Of a DNA stretch of 32,963 nt, positions 15,426-22,564 are shown piece by piece. Position numbers and translations under genes: made by a program. Position 1 is the first letter of the stretch. Each line of letters opens with the position of its first letter. The stretch is taken from positions 1 to 32,963 of the forward strand of contig JAKAMR010000018.1 in the NCBI GenBank assembly GCA_021812785.1, given 5' to 3'. Source of the stretch: Nitrospirota bacterium. Its GTDB lineage: Bacteria; Nitrospirota; Thermodesulfovibrionia; Thermodesulfovibrionales; JdFR-88. The notes under the pieces were generated by a model that made no database searches, had not been told where the DNA came from, and saw nothing but the letters and a program-made list of their open reading frames with translations.

Positions 15426-16535
15426 CTAAAGCCCCAGCAGCACCGACTCGAAACGTCTTGCCATCGCCTCTGAAGAAAACGATTCCCTTACGCTTTTTTG
15501 CCCGTTTTGCACCAGCTTTTTTGTGATTTCCGCATCCTCTGCCAGCCGCAATATGGCTAAAGCAAGCGCCTCCGGATTCCCAGGGGCAACCAGAAAACCA
15601 TTTTCGCCGTCTTTTACTATCTCCGGCACCCCGCCTACCGAGCTTGCGATCACCGGCAGGCCGGAAGCCATGGCCTCTATCACCACCATGCCGAAGGTCT
15701 CGCGGCAGATGGAGGGAAAAGTAAATATGTCCATGGCGGCGTACACGCGCTCCATGTCCAGTCTTCTGCCCGCGAAAACCGCCTCGACCCCCTGCCGCCT
15801 GGCCTCTTCCTCAAGCTCAGCGCGTCCCGGCCCCTCGCCCGCCAAAAGGAGTTTTACCTTTTTTTTGATTCCACTTTTTTCTGTCAGCGGATGTTTTTCC
15901 ATCAGTAAACCGGCAGCTTTCATGAGAACAAAAAGCCCTTTGCCCTCATTGAGCGCACCGGCGGCGCCTACAATCAGATCCTCCCCGGAAAAGCCAAATT
16001 CAGCCCTGGCCTCCTGCCTCTGGCCCTCTTGTCTTGCAAAATCAAAAAACCTGTCCGGGTCTATTCCGTTATGGACCACGGATATCTTTTCCGAAGGGAT
16101 ACCCGCCTCCAAAAGGCCCTGCCTTACAAAATCGCTTACAGCCACCACGTTGTCCACAGCATGCCGGATGAGCCAAGCAGTGTGCCCTTTAAGCCTGTCT
16201 GCCATATGCCGCATGAACACGACCTTCCGTCCAACGATCTTTGCCGTCAGCGCCACCGGCCAATATTCCTTGCCCATCGTGGCGGCTATGACATCCGTTT
16301 TGTGCCTGCGGACGGCCTTTGCCATCTTGAAGGCCGCAAGAAGATCGCCCGCGTTGGCAAATGAAATGTCTTCCACCTGCACGGAGAACTGCCGCGCTTT
16401 CTCATAGACCAGGCTTCCCGCGGGAGCCCCGAGGACAACATTGTGCCCCAGGCCCGAAAGCGCGCGCACCAGGTTTAAGGTCTGGTTTTCCATCCCTCCG
16501 AATGCCTTCGTGGAGCTTACTATCAGTATGTTCAC
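15426..16535 (-). CDS. Glycosyltransferase family 4 (GT-B fold)
   Basis: A 369-residue GT-B glycosyltransferase. The N-terminal domain begins MNILIVSSTKAFGGMENQTLNLVRAL, with the Gly-rich acceptor loop. The C-terminal nucleotide-sugar domain has LLAGEGPGRAELEEEA and the retaining E-x7-E motif in CRETFGMVVIEAMASGLPVIAS. Such enzymes build lipopolysaccharide, exopolysaccharide or glycolipids from nucleotide-sugars at the cytoplasmic membrane face. It overlaps the upstream deacetylase by 4 nt (ATGA), so both are translationally coupled and likely act on the same glycan. The sugar donor cannot be inferred. Confidence 0.93.
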   Translation of the reverse strand: MNILIVSSTKAFGGMENQTLNLVRALSGLGHNVVLGAPAGSLVYEKARQFSVQVEDISFANAGDLLAAFKMAKAVRRHKTDVIAATMGKEYWPVALTAKIVGRKVVFMRHMADRLKGHTAWLIRHAVDNVVAVSDFVRQGLLEAGIPSEKISVVHNGIDPDRFFDFARQEGQRQEARAEFGFSGEDLIVGAAGALNEGKGLFVLMKAAGLLMEKHPLTEKSGIKKKVKLLLAGEGPGRAELEEEARRQGVEAVFAGRRLDMERVYAAMDIFTFPSICRETFGMVVIEAMASGLPVIASSVGGVPEIVKDGENGFLVAPGNPEALALAILRLAEDAEITKKLVQNGQKSVRESFSSEAMARRFESVLLGL

Positions 16536-17329
16536 GCGCCGCCCTTTTCCAATTGCCTGCCTTTTTTTGCCTCATAGTCCGAATGGAGCTTGTAGATGAA
16601 AGACAGGGGCCAGGTATTGAGCCGCACCGGTATCCTTTTGAGCGTAAAGGGGTCATCCCCCCTGGAAACGAACCCGCGCGCCACGGAGACCGCGCCAAGA
16701 AAGCCGGCCTTCTTTACCTCCCGGACGGTGCTATCGTTAAAGTCCCCGTAGGGATAGCAGAAAAAATCGGCCGCCTCCCCGGTATGCTCCTCTATCTCCG
16801 CCATGGAGCCGTGGACCTCCTTTTTAACATCTTCCGGGGGAAGGGAACTTAATTTCGGGTGCGTCCGAGTATGCGCGCCGATGGTTATCCCGTTTTCCCT
16901 TAGGGTCCTTATCTTTTCCCAGTCCATGAGTTTCTTGCTCACGCCAAGGTGCGCGTCCCACAGGTTCTCCCTGCCCGCAAGACCGGAAACCACGAATACG
17001 GTGGCGGGATAGCCGTATTTTTTGAGCACGGGGAAGGCGTTCTCATAAAAATCCAGGAAACCGTCATCGAAGGTAAGAGATATGAGGCGTTTTTGCTTTT
17101 TTTTAGCTTTGCCGGAGGCGTTCCCAAAAAAACCCGTTTTTTTTGAGAAGTCCACCACGTCCGCTAAAGGCGCCACCTGGAAACCAGCGTGCTTCAGATA
17201 CCACATCTGGAAGCGGAACATGCGGGGGGTCACATAGAGACTGCGCAGCTTCGCCCCTTGGGGGGGGATGCCGATATTGTGATACATGAGTATCGAAGCC
17301 CTTTCAGATGGCAACCCGCTGTCCTTCAT
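16532..17329 (-). CDS. Polysaccharide deacetylase (NodB homology domain, carbohydrate esterase 4)
   Basis: A 265-residue protein with NodB-domain motifs in order: ILMYHNIG, then SLTFDDGFLDFYENAFPVLKKYGYPATVFVV (the catalytic and metal-binding Asp pair), GAHTRTHPKL (the two metal-binding His) and FFCYPYGDFN. It removes N- or O-acetyl groups from glycans. A 20-residue Lys-rich insert at about 68-82 precedes the first motif. No signal peptide is visible, so it probably acts in the cytoplasm on a lipid-linked or nucleotide-linked intermediate made with the coupled glycosyltransferase. The gene begins 3' of repeat family R2 copy 1. No ribosome site is obvious before the ATG at 17329. Confidence 0.93.
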   Translation of the reverse strand: MKDSGLPSERASILMYHNIGIPPQGAKLRSLYVTPRMFRFQMWYLKHAGFQVAPLADVVDFSKKTGFFGNASGKAKKKQKRLISLTFDDGFLDFYENAFPVLKKYGYPATVFVVSGLAGRENLWDAHLGVSKKLMDWEKIRTLRENGITIGAHTRTHPKLSSLPPEDVKKEVHGSMAEIEEHTGEAADFFCYPYGDFNDSTVREVKKAGFLGAVSVARGFVSRGDDPFTLKRIPVRLNTWPLSFIYKLHSDYEAKKGRQLEKGGA

Positions 17330-17450
17330 TTATTCAGTATAAAGAAAAAGGGCCGGTTAAGGCCAAGGTTCTGCAGGAACTAAACACAAATGCCGGTTGA
17401 ACCAGGATTTTAGGTACCCCTTCAAACCCGCGTGGTAGGTAGTCTCCTTT

Positions 17451-17527
17451 TGAGGCTAAGCTTCGCCCCGAAGCTTGTCTTGAAAACGATTGCCCAAAAT
17501 GTGCATAGTACAATCAGAATTTAAATT
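17451..17527 (+). repeat. Dispersed 77-bp repeat, copy 1 of family R2 (copy 2 at 32711)
   Basis: Nearly the same 77 bp occurs at 32711-32787. The identical core is CAAAATGTGCATAGTACAA, flanked by shared CTTGAAAACG on the left and AATTTAAATT on the right. This copy also contains a perfect 8-bp hairpin, AAGCTTCG (17458-17465) and CGAAGCTT (17469-17476), which is degraded in copy 2. Both copies lie upstream of minus-strand genes. The flanking 17330-17450 has no gene. Confidence 0.75.
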
Positions 17528-17788
17528 AAGCTTAGCAACGTAGCCGTTGATGAAAATCCGGCCTGCACAAGTGATGAATTGGACATCTCCCACGGCCACT
17601 GTGAAAGCGACCACCAGGCGCATTGACGAGCAGGCATCCCCCGCTATGGTGAAGTATATCCGAATAAAGAGATGCTGGCAGAGGATTTTTTTAAATTTTA
17701 TCCAATCTTCAATGGTGGCTTGCGATTTCCCTGGAGGAAAGCTATTCTACCGGTATGGAGCACTTCCAAATGTATTCACTGGGGGGTG
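17528..17788 (+). pseudogene. Unidentified gene relic upstream of uppS
   Basis: One frame reads as protein-like sequence on both sides of an in-frame TGA at 17624-17626. Before it comes DENPACTSDELDISHGHCESD; after it come RAGIPRYGEVYPNKEMLAEDFF, FNGGLRFPWRK and WSTSKCIHWG. The composition (balanced Trp, Tyr, Cys, charged residues) looks like a real protein rather than random translation. There is no good start, and the frame runs into uppS in a different phase. I cannot name the family. It may be the remains of a gene cut by the event that placed uppS here. Confidence 0.35.
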
Positions 17789-17789
17789 A

Positions 17790-18494
17790 ATGAACTCTTC
17801 TGCTATCAGCAACATGCCGCGTCACATAGGCATAATAATGGACGGAAACGGACGATGGGCGAAGTCGAGAGGACTTCCCCGGGCGAAGGGCCATAGGTGC
17901 GGGGTCGCACGCGCAAAGGAGATCATCCGAGTGGCCAGAGAACTTGGCATTGAGTCCCTTACTCTCTATGTTTTCTCTTCTGAAAACTGGCAAAGACCTC
18001 CGGCTGAAGTCAATCTCCTCATGAAGCTCCTGGAATTCTTTCTCCGTGATGAGATGTACGAGTTCAAGAAACTGGATATTTCTTTTCGGGCTATCGGGGA
18101 TTCCAGCAAACTGCCCGAAATCGTGCGCGGTCTGGTGGCGCATGCTGAGGAGCTGACAGCCGGCTGTAAAGGAATGGTCCTCACCACCGCCATCAGTTAT
18201 GGTGGCAAGGATGAGATATTACGTGCGGTGAAGAAAGCGATTGCATCCGGCATTGAGCCGGACATGATAAATGAGGAGGCTTTCTCAGGATTTCTAGACA
18301 CTGCAGGACTACTGGAGCCGGACCTCATCATAAGGACATCAGGGGAAAAAAGGACCAGTAACTTTCTTGTTTGGCAGTCGGCGCATTCGCAGTTTTACTT
18401 TACGGCCACTTTATGGCCGGATTTTGACAGAGATCAACTTCTCCAGGCGCTCGGAGCTTATCGGCGGCGCGACAAGAGCTTTGGGGCAGCATGA
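17790..18494 (+). CDS. uppS: Undecaprenyl diphosphate synthase family cis-prenyltransferase
   Basis: A 234-residue cis-prenyltransferase. The pyrophosphate-binding motif is HIGIIMDGNGRWAKSRGL with Asp18. TLYVFSSENWQRP is the flexible catalytic loop, and RTSGEKRTSNFLVWQSAH plus FYFTATLWPDF are the isopentenyl-diphosphate site and C-terminal motifs. The enzyme condenses isopentenyl diphosphate with farnesyl diphosphate to make the C55 lipid carrier for peptidoglycan and O-antigen. All key residues are present. GGGGGG ends three bases before the ATG. It is solitary: the usual frr, cdsA and dxr neighbours are missing. It lies between gene relics in an AT-rich accessory stretch, so it may be a second, acquired copy. 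Confidence 0.94.
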   Translation: MNSSAISNMPRHIGIIMDGNGRWAKSRGLPRAKGHRCGVARAKEIIRVARELGIESLTLYVFSSENWQRPPAEVNLLMKLLEFFLRDEMYEFKKLDISFRAIGDSSKLPEIVRGLVAHAEELTAGCKGMVLTTAISYGGKDEILRAVKKAIASGIEPDMINEEAFSGFLDTAGLLEPDLIIRTSGEKRTSNFLVWQSAHSQFYFTATLWPDFDRDQLLQALGAYRRRDKSFGAA

Positions 18495-18570
18495 AGGATT
18501 TGATGGCCACTATTGACATCCGGCCCTGCTCATCTTCTGTGAGGCACGGCTTGAAAGAGACAATGTACAT
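18400..18570 (-). pseudogene. Possible 5' remnant of a minus-strand gene overlapping the end of uppS
   Basis: An ATG at 18570 is preceded by a near-ideal ribosome site, AAAGGAGG with 7-nt spacing. The first 25 codons (MYIVSFKPCLTEDEQGRMSIV...) lie outside uppS; the rest of the 56-codon frame is antisense to the uppS 3' end. The strong ribosome site suggests a real start whose gene body was replaced. It could equally be a short leader peptide or chance. Confidence 0.25.
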
Positions 18571-18644
18571 GTCATTTCCTCCTTTCTCGCCTGTTGTGGC
18601 GCACTTACCGAAAAAATATATAAAGTAATTTTCCGAAATTTTCA

Positions 18645-19373
18645 ATGAGCAAGCCTGATATAAATAAATGCCTTGCAACTTTTAGGGAAACGCTGAGTAA
18701 CAATTCGGACCCCGAAAGGGCCGAAAAGGAAAAGTCCTACCTTAAGAGTCCTTTCAAGTTTTTCGGCATACCGGTGCCATTCATGGAAAAGATGGCCAAG
18801 GACTTTAAGCGGGCAAACAAAGATATAGATAAAAATTCTTTGTTTGATTTTACTGGAAGGCTCTGGAATTCTGAATATCACCAGGAGAAAACTCTGGCAA
18901 TAAAGCTCCTGCGGCAGTTCAGCGAAATTCTTGATTTTGGATCGATGCCGACGTTGGAACGCATGCTCACGGAGTCCACGGGATGGGACCACGTTGACGG
19001 GATAGCTACCCACCTTGTGGAAGCCGTCCTCAGAAAAGACCAAAAGGCGTACAGTTATCTACGGAAATGGAGCAAAGCAGATAATTTTTGGATGCGCAGG
19101 GCCGCTCTAATTTCACAAATTGTTCTTTTCAGGGAAGGTAAGGGAGATAAGAAACTTTTCTTTAGCTTTGCAGAGCGAATGATATAAGAAAAGGAATTCT
19201 TCATAAGGAAGGCGATTGGCTGGGCACTAAGAGAGATGTCCAAGGCTGATCCAGATGTGGTTTTTGATTATCTGATGAAAGTCAAAAACAGGGCATCGGG
19301 CTTAACTTTAAGAGAAGGGGCGAAGCTGCTATCTGAAAGCAAAAGAAAGACTCTCCTGGAAAAATCCAGCTAA
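18645..19373 (+). pseudogene. AlkD-like DNA alkylation repair protein, interrupted by an in-frame stop
   Basis: HEAT-repeat DNA glycosylase of the AlkD family: SPFKFFGIPVPFMEKMAKDF, then TGWDHVDGIATHLVEAV with the catalytic Trp/Asp region, and NFWMRRAALISQI. The frame stops at TAA 19185-19187 after 180 residues. Translation of the same frame then continues as EKEFFIRKAIGWALREMSKADPDVVF to a second stop at 19371-19373. That continuation is a classical AlkD C-terminal block. Total length would be 242 residues, the normal family size, so this is one point nonsense change rather than a frameshift. The enzyme class removes N3- and N7-alkylated bases. The truncated product lacks the last HEAT helices. 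The 200 nt after it hold no gene. Confidence 0.85.
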
Positions 19374-19547
19374 AGCTACGTTCAAAAAAATTCTGCCCAG
19401 ATATCAATCTTCATTGGGAATTAACGCCTGCTTTAGTTTGTCTGCCTGTCCAGTCAATATCATCGATTTCATGGGGTTACCGGGTGGTCGGAGTTTTTTA
19501 TTCTATTCATTCATGATATGGCAAACAATCAAACTGCACGGATATCC

Positions 19548-19576
19548 TTGACAACCAGAAAGCTTTTTACTAAACT
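19548..19576 (+). promoter_or_regulatory. Sigma-70 promoter of the tetR operon with possible autoregulatory operator
   Basis: TTGACA (19548-19553), a 17-nt spacer and TAAACT (19571-19576), close to consensus. Just downstream, GTTTAT and ATAAAC form an inverted repeat spanning about 19579-19606, between the expected start point and the ATG at 19607. This is a suitable site for TetR autorepression. Confidence 0.6.
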
Positions 19577-19606
19577 ATGTTTATTAAATTAACAATGGTT
19601 ATAAAC

Positions 19607-20227
19607 ATGGGGATTGCCGAACGAAAAGAAAAAGAAAAACAGCAGATGAGGGAGCGCATCCTCGAGACAGCGAAGAGGTTGTTTATCGAGGATGGGTTTG
19701 ACAAAGTAACTATACGCGCAATCGCGGAAAGAATCGAGTACAGCCCGGCAACGATTTATCTTTATTTCAAAGACAAAAATGAGATACTCCTTGCTCTCCA
19801 CGCTGAAGGTTTTGAGAGATTTTATAAACTACAACAAATCATTCTTCCCATAAGGGACCCTTGGAAACGGCTCAGGGAGCACGGCAGAATATATATTTCT
19901 TTTGCCTTAGAGAATCCGGAATATTATGACCTGATGTTCATCATGCGAGGACCGGTCAGAGAGCTGAAAGCAAAAAAAGAATGGTCAGCCGGAATGCGTT
20001 CTTTTGAGTTCCTGAAAGAAAATGTCAAAGCGTGCATGGATGCAGGATACATTCAAAGGACTGACTTAGATGTGGCGGCGTTTGCTATCTGGTCATTTAC
20101 TCACGGTATTGCGTCGCTTGTTATTCGGGACAGAACCGCCAATTTTCCTGAAAGGCTTTTACCCGAGATCATCGAGGGTGCACTTGATTTCATGATGAGA
20201 GGCATTTTAAAGAAGAATTCCAAATAA
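19607..20227 (+). CDS. TetR-family transcriptional regulator
   Basis: A 206-residue TetR repressor. The N-terminal DNA-binding domain is RERILETAKRLFIEDGFDKVTIRAIAERIEYSPATIYLYFKDKNEILLAL, with the helix-turn-helix at TIRAIAERIEYSPATIYLYF. The C-terminal ligand-binding domain is divergent, as usual. The ATG at 19607 is preferred to an ATG at 19577 that touches the -10 box and would add ten unconserved residues. It is the first gene of a run with the flavoprotein (66 nt on) and the SDR, which it probably controls. The ligand is unknown; TetR plus flavoprotein plus SDR suggests response to a xenobiotic or lipid-like compound. Confidence 0.93.
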   Translation: MGIAERKEKEKQQMRERILETAKRLFIEDGFDKVTIRAIAERIEYSPATIYLYFKDKNEILLALHAEGFERFYKLQQIILPIRDPWKRLREHGRIYISFALENPEYYDLMFIMRGPVRELKAKKEWSAGMRSFEFLKENVKACMDAGYIQRTDLDVAAFAIWSFTHGIASLVIRDRTANFPERLLPEIIEGALDFMMRGILKKNSK

Positions 20228-20292
20228 ACAGTTTGGTCTAGTTCTGTCACACATTGTTTAATGTCAGGATATGTAATTGAGGGGCATTCAAT

Positions 20293-21084
20293 ATGATTAG
20301 AAAAAAAGTCTTAGCAATTTCGGGGTCGTTAAGAAAGCCATCATTTACTGAGAAAATGCTCGATTTGTGTCTGGAAGGTATGGGAAATGAAATTGAGGTG
20401 CAAAAGTTTTACCCGCACAAGATGAAAATCGGTCCCTGCCTTGGCTGCTGGAAATGCTGGCAAACGAAGACTGCGGGGGAATGTATACAAAAAGACGATT
20501 TCCAAATAATACTCGGTGCCTATAAACAAGCGGATTATTTACTTTTCGCTGCCCCCTTGTATATTTTCACATTCCCAGCAACAGTAAAAAATATTTTAGA
20601 CAGGTTCTTTATCATACTTAAACCTGATCAGGCCGCTTCTCCCAGAGGAGGAACCGAGCATCCCAAACGTTTTGGTTGCCATCCAAAAGCGGTATTGATT
20701 TCATCTTGCGGATTTCCTGAGGTTGAAAATTTCGATTATCTCAGTCCGTACTTCCGAAAGGTATGCGGCGACTTCGGTTGGAGTTGGTCCGGGGAAATAC
20801 TCATATCGGCCGCGGGCATCGCCAACGTTCCAAACCTGTTTAATGATAAATATGAATTCATCAAGAGAGCAGGTGCCGAACTAATGTCGGGGCAAGTGAG
20901 CAAAGATACGACTGATCAAATCGCCGAACCGGTCATGAGTGCCGGGGATTACAGAAAAATGGCTACGGCGAGTTTCCAAGGCGGGCTGAGGGGACGAACG
21001 AAAACAATATCAATTGCTATGAAGGCCATATATGAGATGAAAAAGAGGGCTTCAAAAAGGGAGGTTGAATCTCATGAAAGTTGA
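20293..21084 (+). CDS. Flavodoxin-fold iron-sulfur flavoprotein / NAD(P)H-dependent FMN reductase family
   Basis: A 263-residue protein. The FMN-binding flavodoxin fold starts with KVLAISGSLRKPSFTEKML (phosphate loop) and includes YLLFAAPLYIFTFPATVKNILDRF. A compact cysteine motif, Cys49, Cys52, Cys55 and Cys64 (CLGCWKCWQTKTAGEC), matches the [4Fe-4S] site of archaeal-type iron-sulfur flavoproteins. Such proteins move electrons between ferredoxin and small acceptors such as O2, H2O2 or quinones in anaerobes. GAGGGG stands 9 nt before the ATG. The 3' end overlaps the SDR by 11 nt. The 50-residue C-terminal extension beyond the flavodoxin fold is Lys/Arg-rich. Confidence 0.9.
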   Translation: MIRKKVLAISGSLRKPSFTEKMLDLCLEGMGNEIEVQKFYPHKMKIGPCLGCWKCWQTKTAGECIQKDDFQIILGAYKQADYLLFAAPLYIFTFPATVKNILDRFFIILKPDQAASPRGGTEHPKRFGCHPKAVLISSCGFPEVENFDYLSPYFRKVCGDFGWSWSGEILISAAGIANVPNLFNDKYEFIKRAGAELMSGQVSKDTTDQIAEPVMSAGDYRKMATASFQGGLRGRTKTISIAMKAIYEMKKRASKREVESHES

Positions 21085-21850
21085 AGGCAGGACGATTTTG
21101 ATAACCGGTGCATCATCAGGAATAGGAGAAACTACAGCCAAAACTCTCTCCCGGAAGGGTGGCAAGCTGCTGCTTCTGGCACGAAACAAACCAAAGTTGG
21201 AGGAGATTGCTTATAGGATTTCGGAGCAAGGCGGGTACGCTGTCCCCTTCCCTGTCGACCTCTCCGATGCATATGCAATTGCAGATGTAGCGAAGAAAAT
21301 CATTGCTGGCTTTGGCATTCCCGATATTGTTATAAACAACGCTGGGGCGGGCCGCTGGTTTACAGTTGAAGAAACAGCTTCAGCAGATGTGGAAATGATG
21401 ATGGCAGTGCCCTATTTTGCCGCTTTCAATCTTACAAGGGAATTTCTTCCCCATATGCGTACACGTGGCAGCGGCCAGATTATTAATATCTCCTCTGTCG
21501 CATCCCGTATTGTCTGGCCCGGAGCCGCCTCATACATTTCCGCGCGCCATGCACTTGACGGTTTTACAAAAGCCCTTCGAACAGAGCTTCATGGATCGGG
21601 AATACATGTCACGTTGGCGATATTCGGAACAATAAATAGCACATATTGGGAGAACAATCCCGGCAGTCGGGAGAGACTGCCGCGTACAGACAGGTTCAAT
21701 CGGCCGCTTACTGTGGAACAAGTGGCAGAAACAATATTGAAAAGCATCGAAAATAATACCAGAGAGATTATTAAACCAAGGATTTTCAGGCTGATCTTCG
21801 TCCTTAATACTCTTTTTCCTAAGATTAGCGAACGGATTATGCGAATGTAA
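21074..21850 (+). CDS. Short-chain dehydrogenase/reductase with Arg in place of the catalytic Lys
   Basis: A 258-residue classical SDR. TGASSGIG (residues 11-18) binds NAD(P), VINNAG (87-91) is intact, and INISS supplies the catalytic Ser. Tyr154 is present, but the following motif is YISAR, so the YxxxK lysine at 158 is arginine. The change comes from AGG-type versus AAG-type coding and lies in otherwise conserved sequence (ASYISARHALDGFTKAL). Activity may be reduced or altered. The ATG at 21074, 10 nt after GGGAGG, is preferred over the upstream TTG at 21065. It overlaps the flavoprotein gene and belongs to the tetR operon. A hydrophobic tail (RLIFVLNTLFPKI) hints at membrane association. 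The substrate is unknown. Confidence 0.92.
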   Translation: MKVEGRTILITGASSGIGETTAKTLSRKGGKLLLLARNKPKLEEIAYRISEQGGYAVPFPVDLSDAYAIADVAKKIIAGFGIPDIVINNAGAGRWFTVEETASADVEMMMAVPYFAAFNLTREFLPHMRTRGSGQIINISSVASRIVWPGAASYISARHALDGFTKALRTELHGSGIHVTLAIFGTINSTYWENNPGSRERLPRTDRFNRPLTVEQVAETILKSIENNTREIIKPRIFRLIFVLNTLFPKISERIMRM

Positions 21851-21860
21851 ACATAAAAAA

Positions 21861-21897
21861 TTGCTTCAAGCAAGCTGATGACGGAATGATGAAGCAA
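21861..21897 (+). terminator. Hairpin after the tetR operon
   Basis: TTGCTTCA (21861-21868) pairs with TGAAGCAA (21890-21897) around a 21-nt loop, 11 nt after the SDR stop. There is no U-tract, so intrinsic termination is doubtful; it could be an mRNA-end stabiliser. Confidence 0.3.
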
Positions 21898-21945
21898 GCC
21901 TGCAATGCACCTCAACATATAAATCTTGAACGAGCGCTGCAAAAG

Positions 21946-22034
21946 ATAGTTTCTACCAGAAAATGTCAGTCATTAAGCTGTTTAATCGCATCAGATAGGT
22001 CCCGAAGTCCACACCTTTTTTGGGTTGTCTCCCG
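21946..22034 (+). repeat. Dispersed intergenic repeat, copy 2 of family R1, interrupted by the group II intron
   Basis: Matches 2061 onward (shared CTACCAGAAAA and GTCCCGAAG..C.CACC) and 25001 onward (GAAAATGT.AGTCATT). The match with copy 1 ends near GTGCGG at 22035, which is also the consensus 5' end of a group II intron. The right half of the repeat is not recognisable after the intron. Confidence 0.55.
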
Positions 22035-22564
22035 GTGCGGATAACTGGAGCATGCCGTGTAAAACGTATGACTAGCCGGTTGAAGTCCGGTCGTGGGAAT
22101 TCGGTAGTTCACCCACGTAGCTTGAGGGAGGTGTAAAGGGCAACCTGAAGCACTAAGTTTCCTGACAAAGGCTCCGAAAGGGAGCTGAGCAAGCCTGCGG
22201 GTCGCAGCGTGAGCGAACCCGGATGTAGCCTCGAAAAGCACGATGGAGTTGCCGACCCTTTTCCAGATTGGGGAAGGCCGTTGCGTCTATCCTAACGCAA
22301 ACTACCATAACCGATAGATGGACTCCCGGGGTGGCAGGGACGACACGCAGGGGAAGCCATACGACAATGAACACGGGAGGCCCGTACCGGTGCCTTCAGG
22401 AGGCAAACCGGCGGATATAAGGAAACGAAATTTCGCCGGGCCGGTGACGGGAATCGGAGTTGCCCATAGTACCGTTAGCATCCCAAAGACAGCATAACTT
22501 TGGGAGAGGGAAGGGGCAATGCTTTTATCACGTTTTCGAAGGAGGGAAGGAAGGAGATTGCGAA

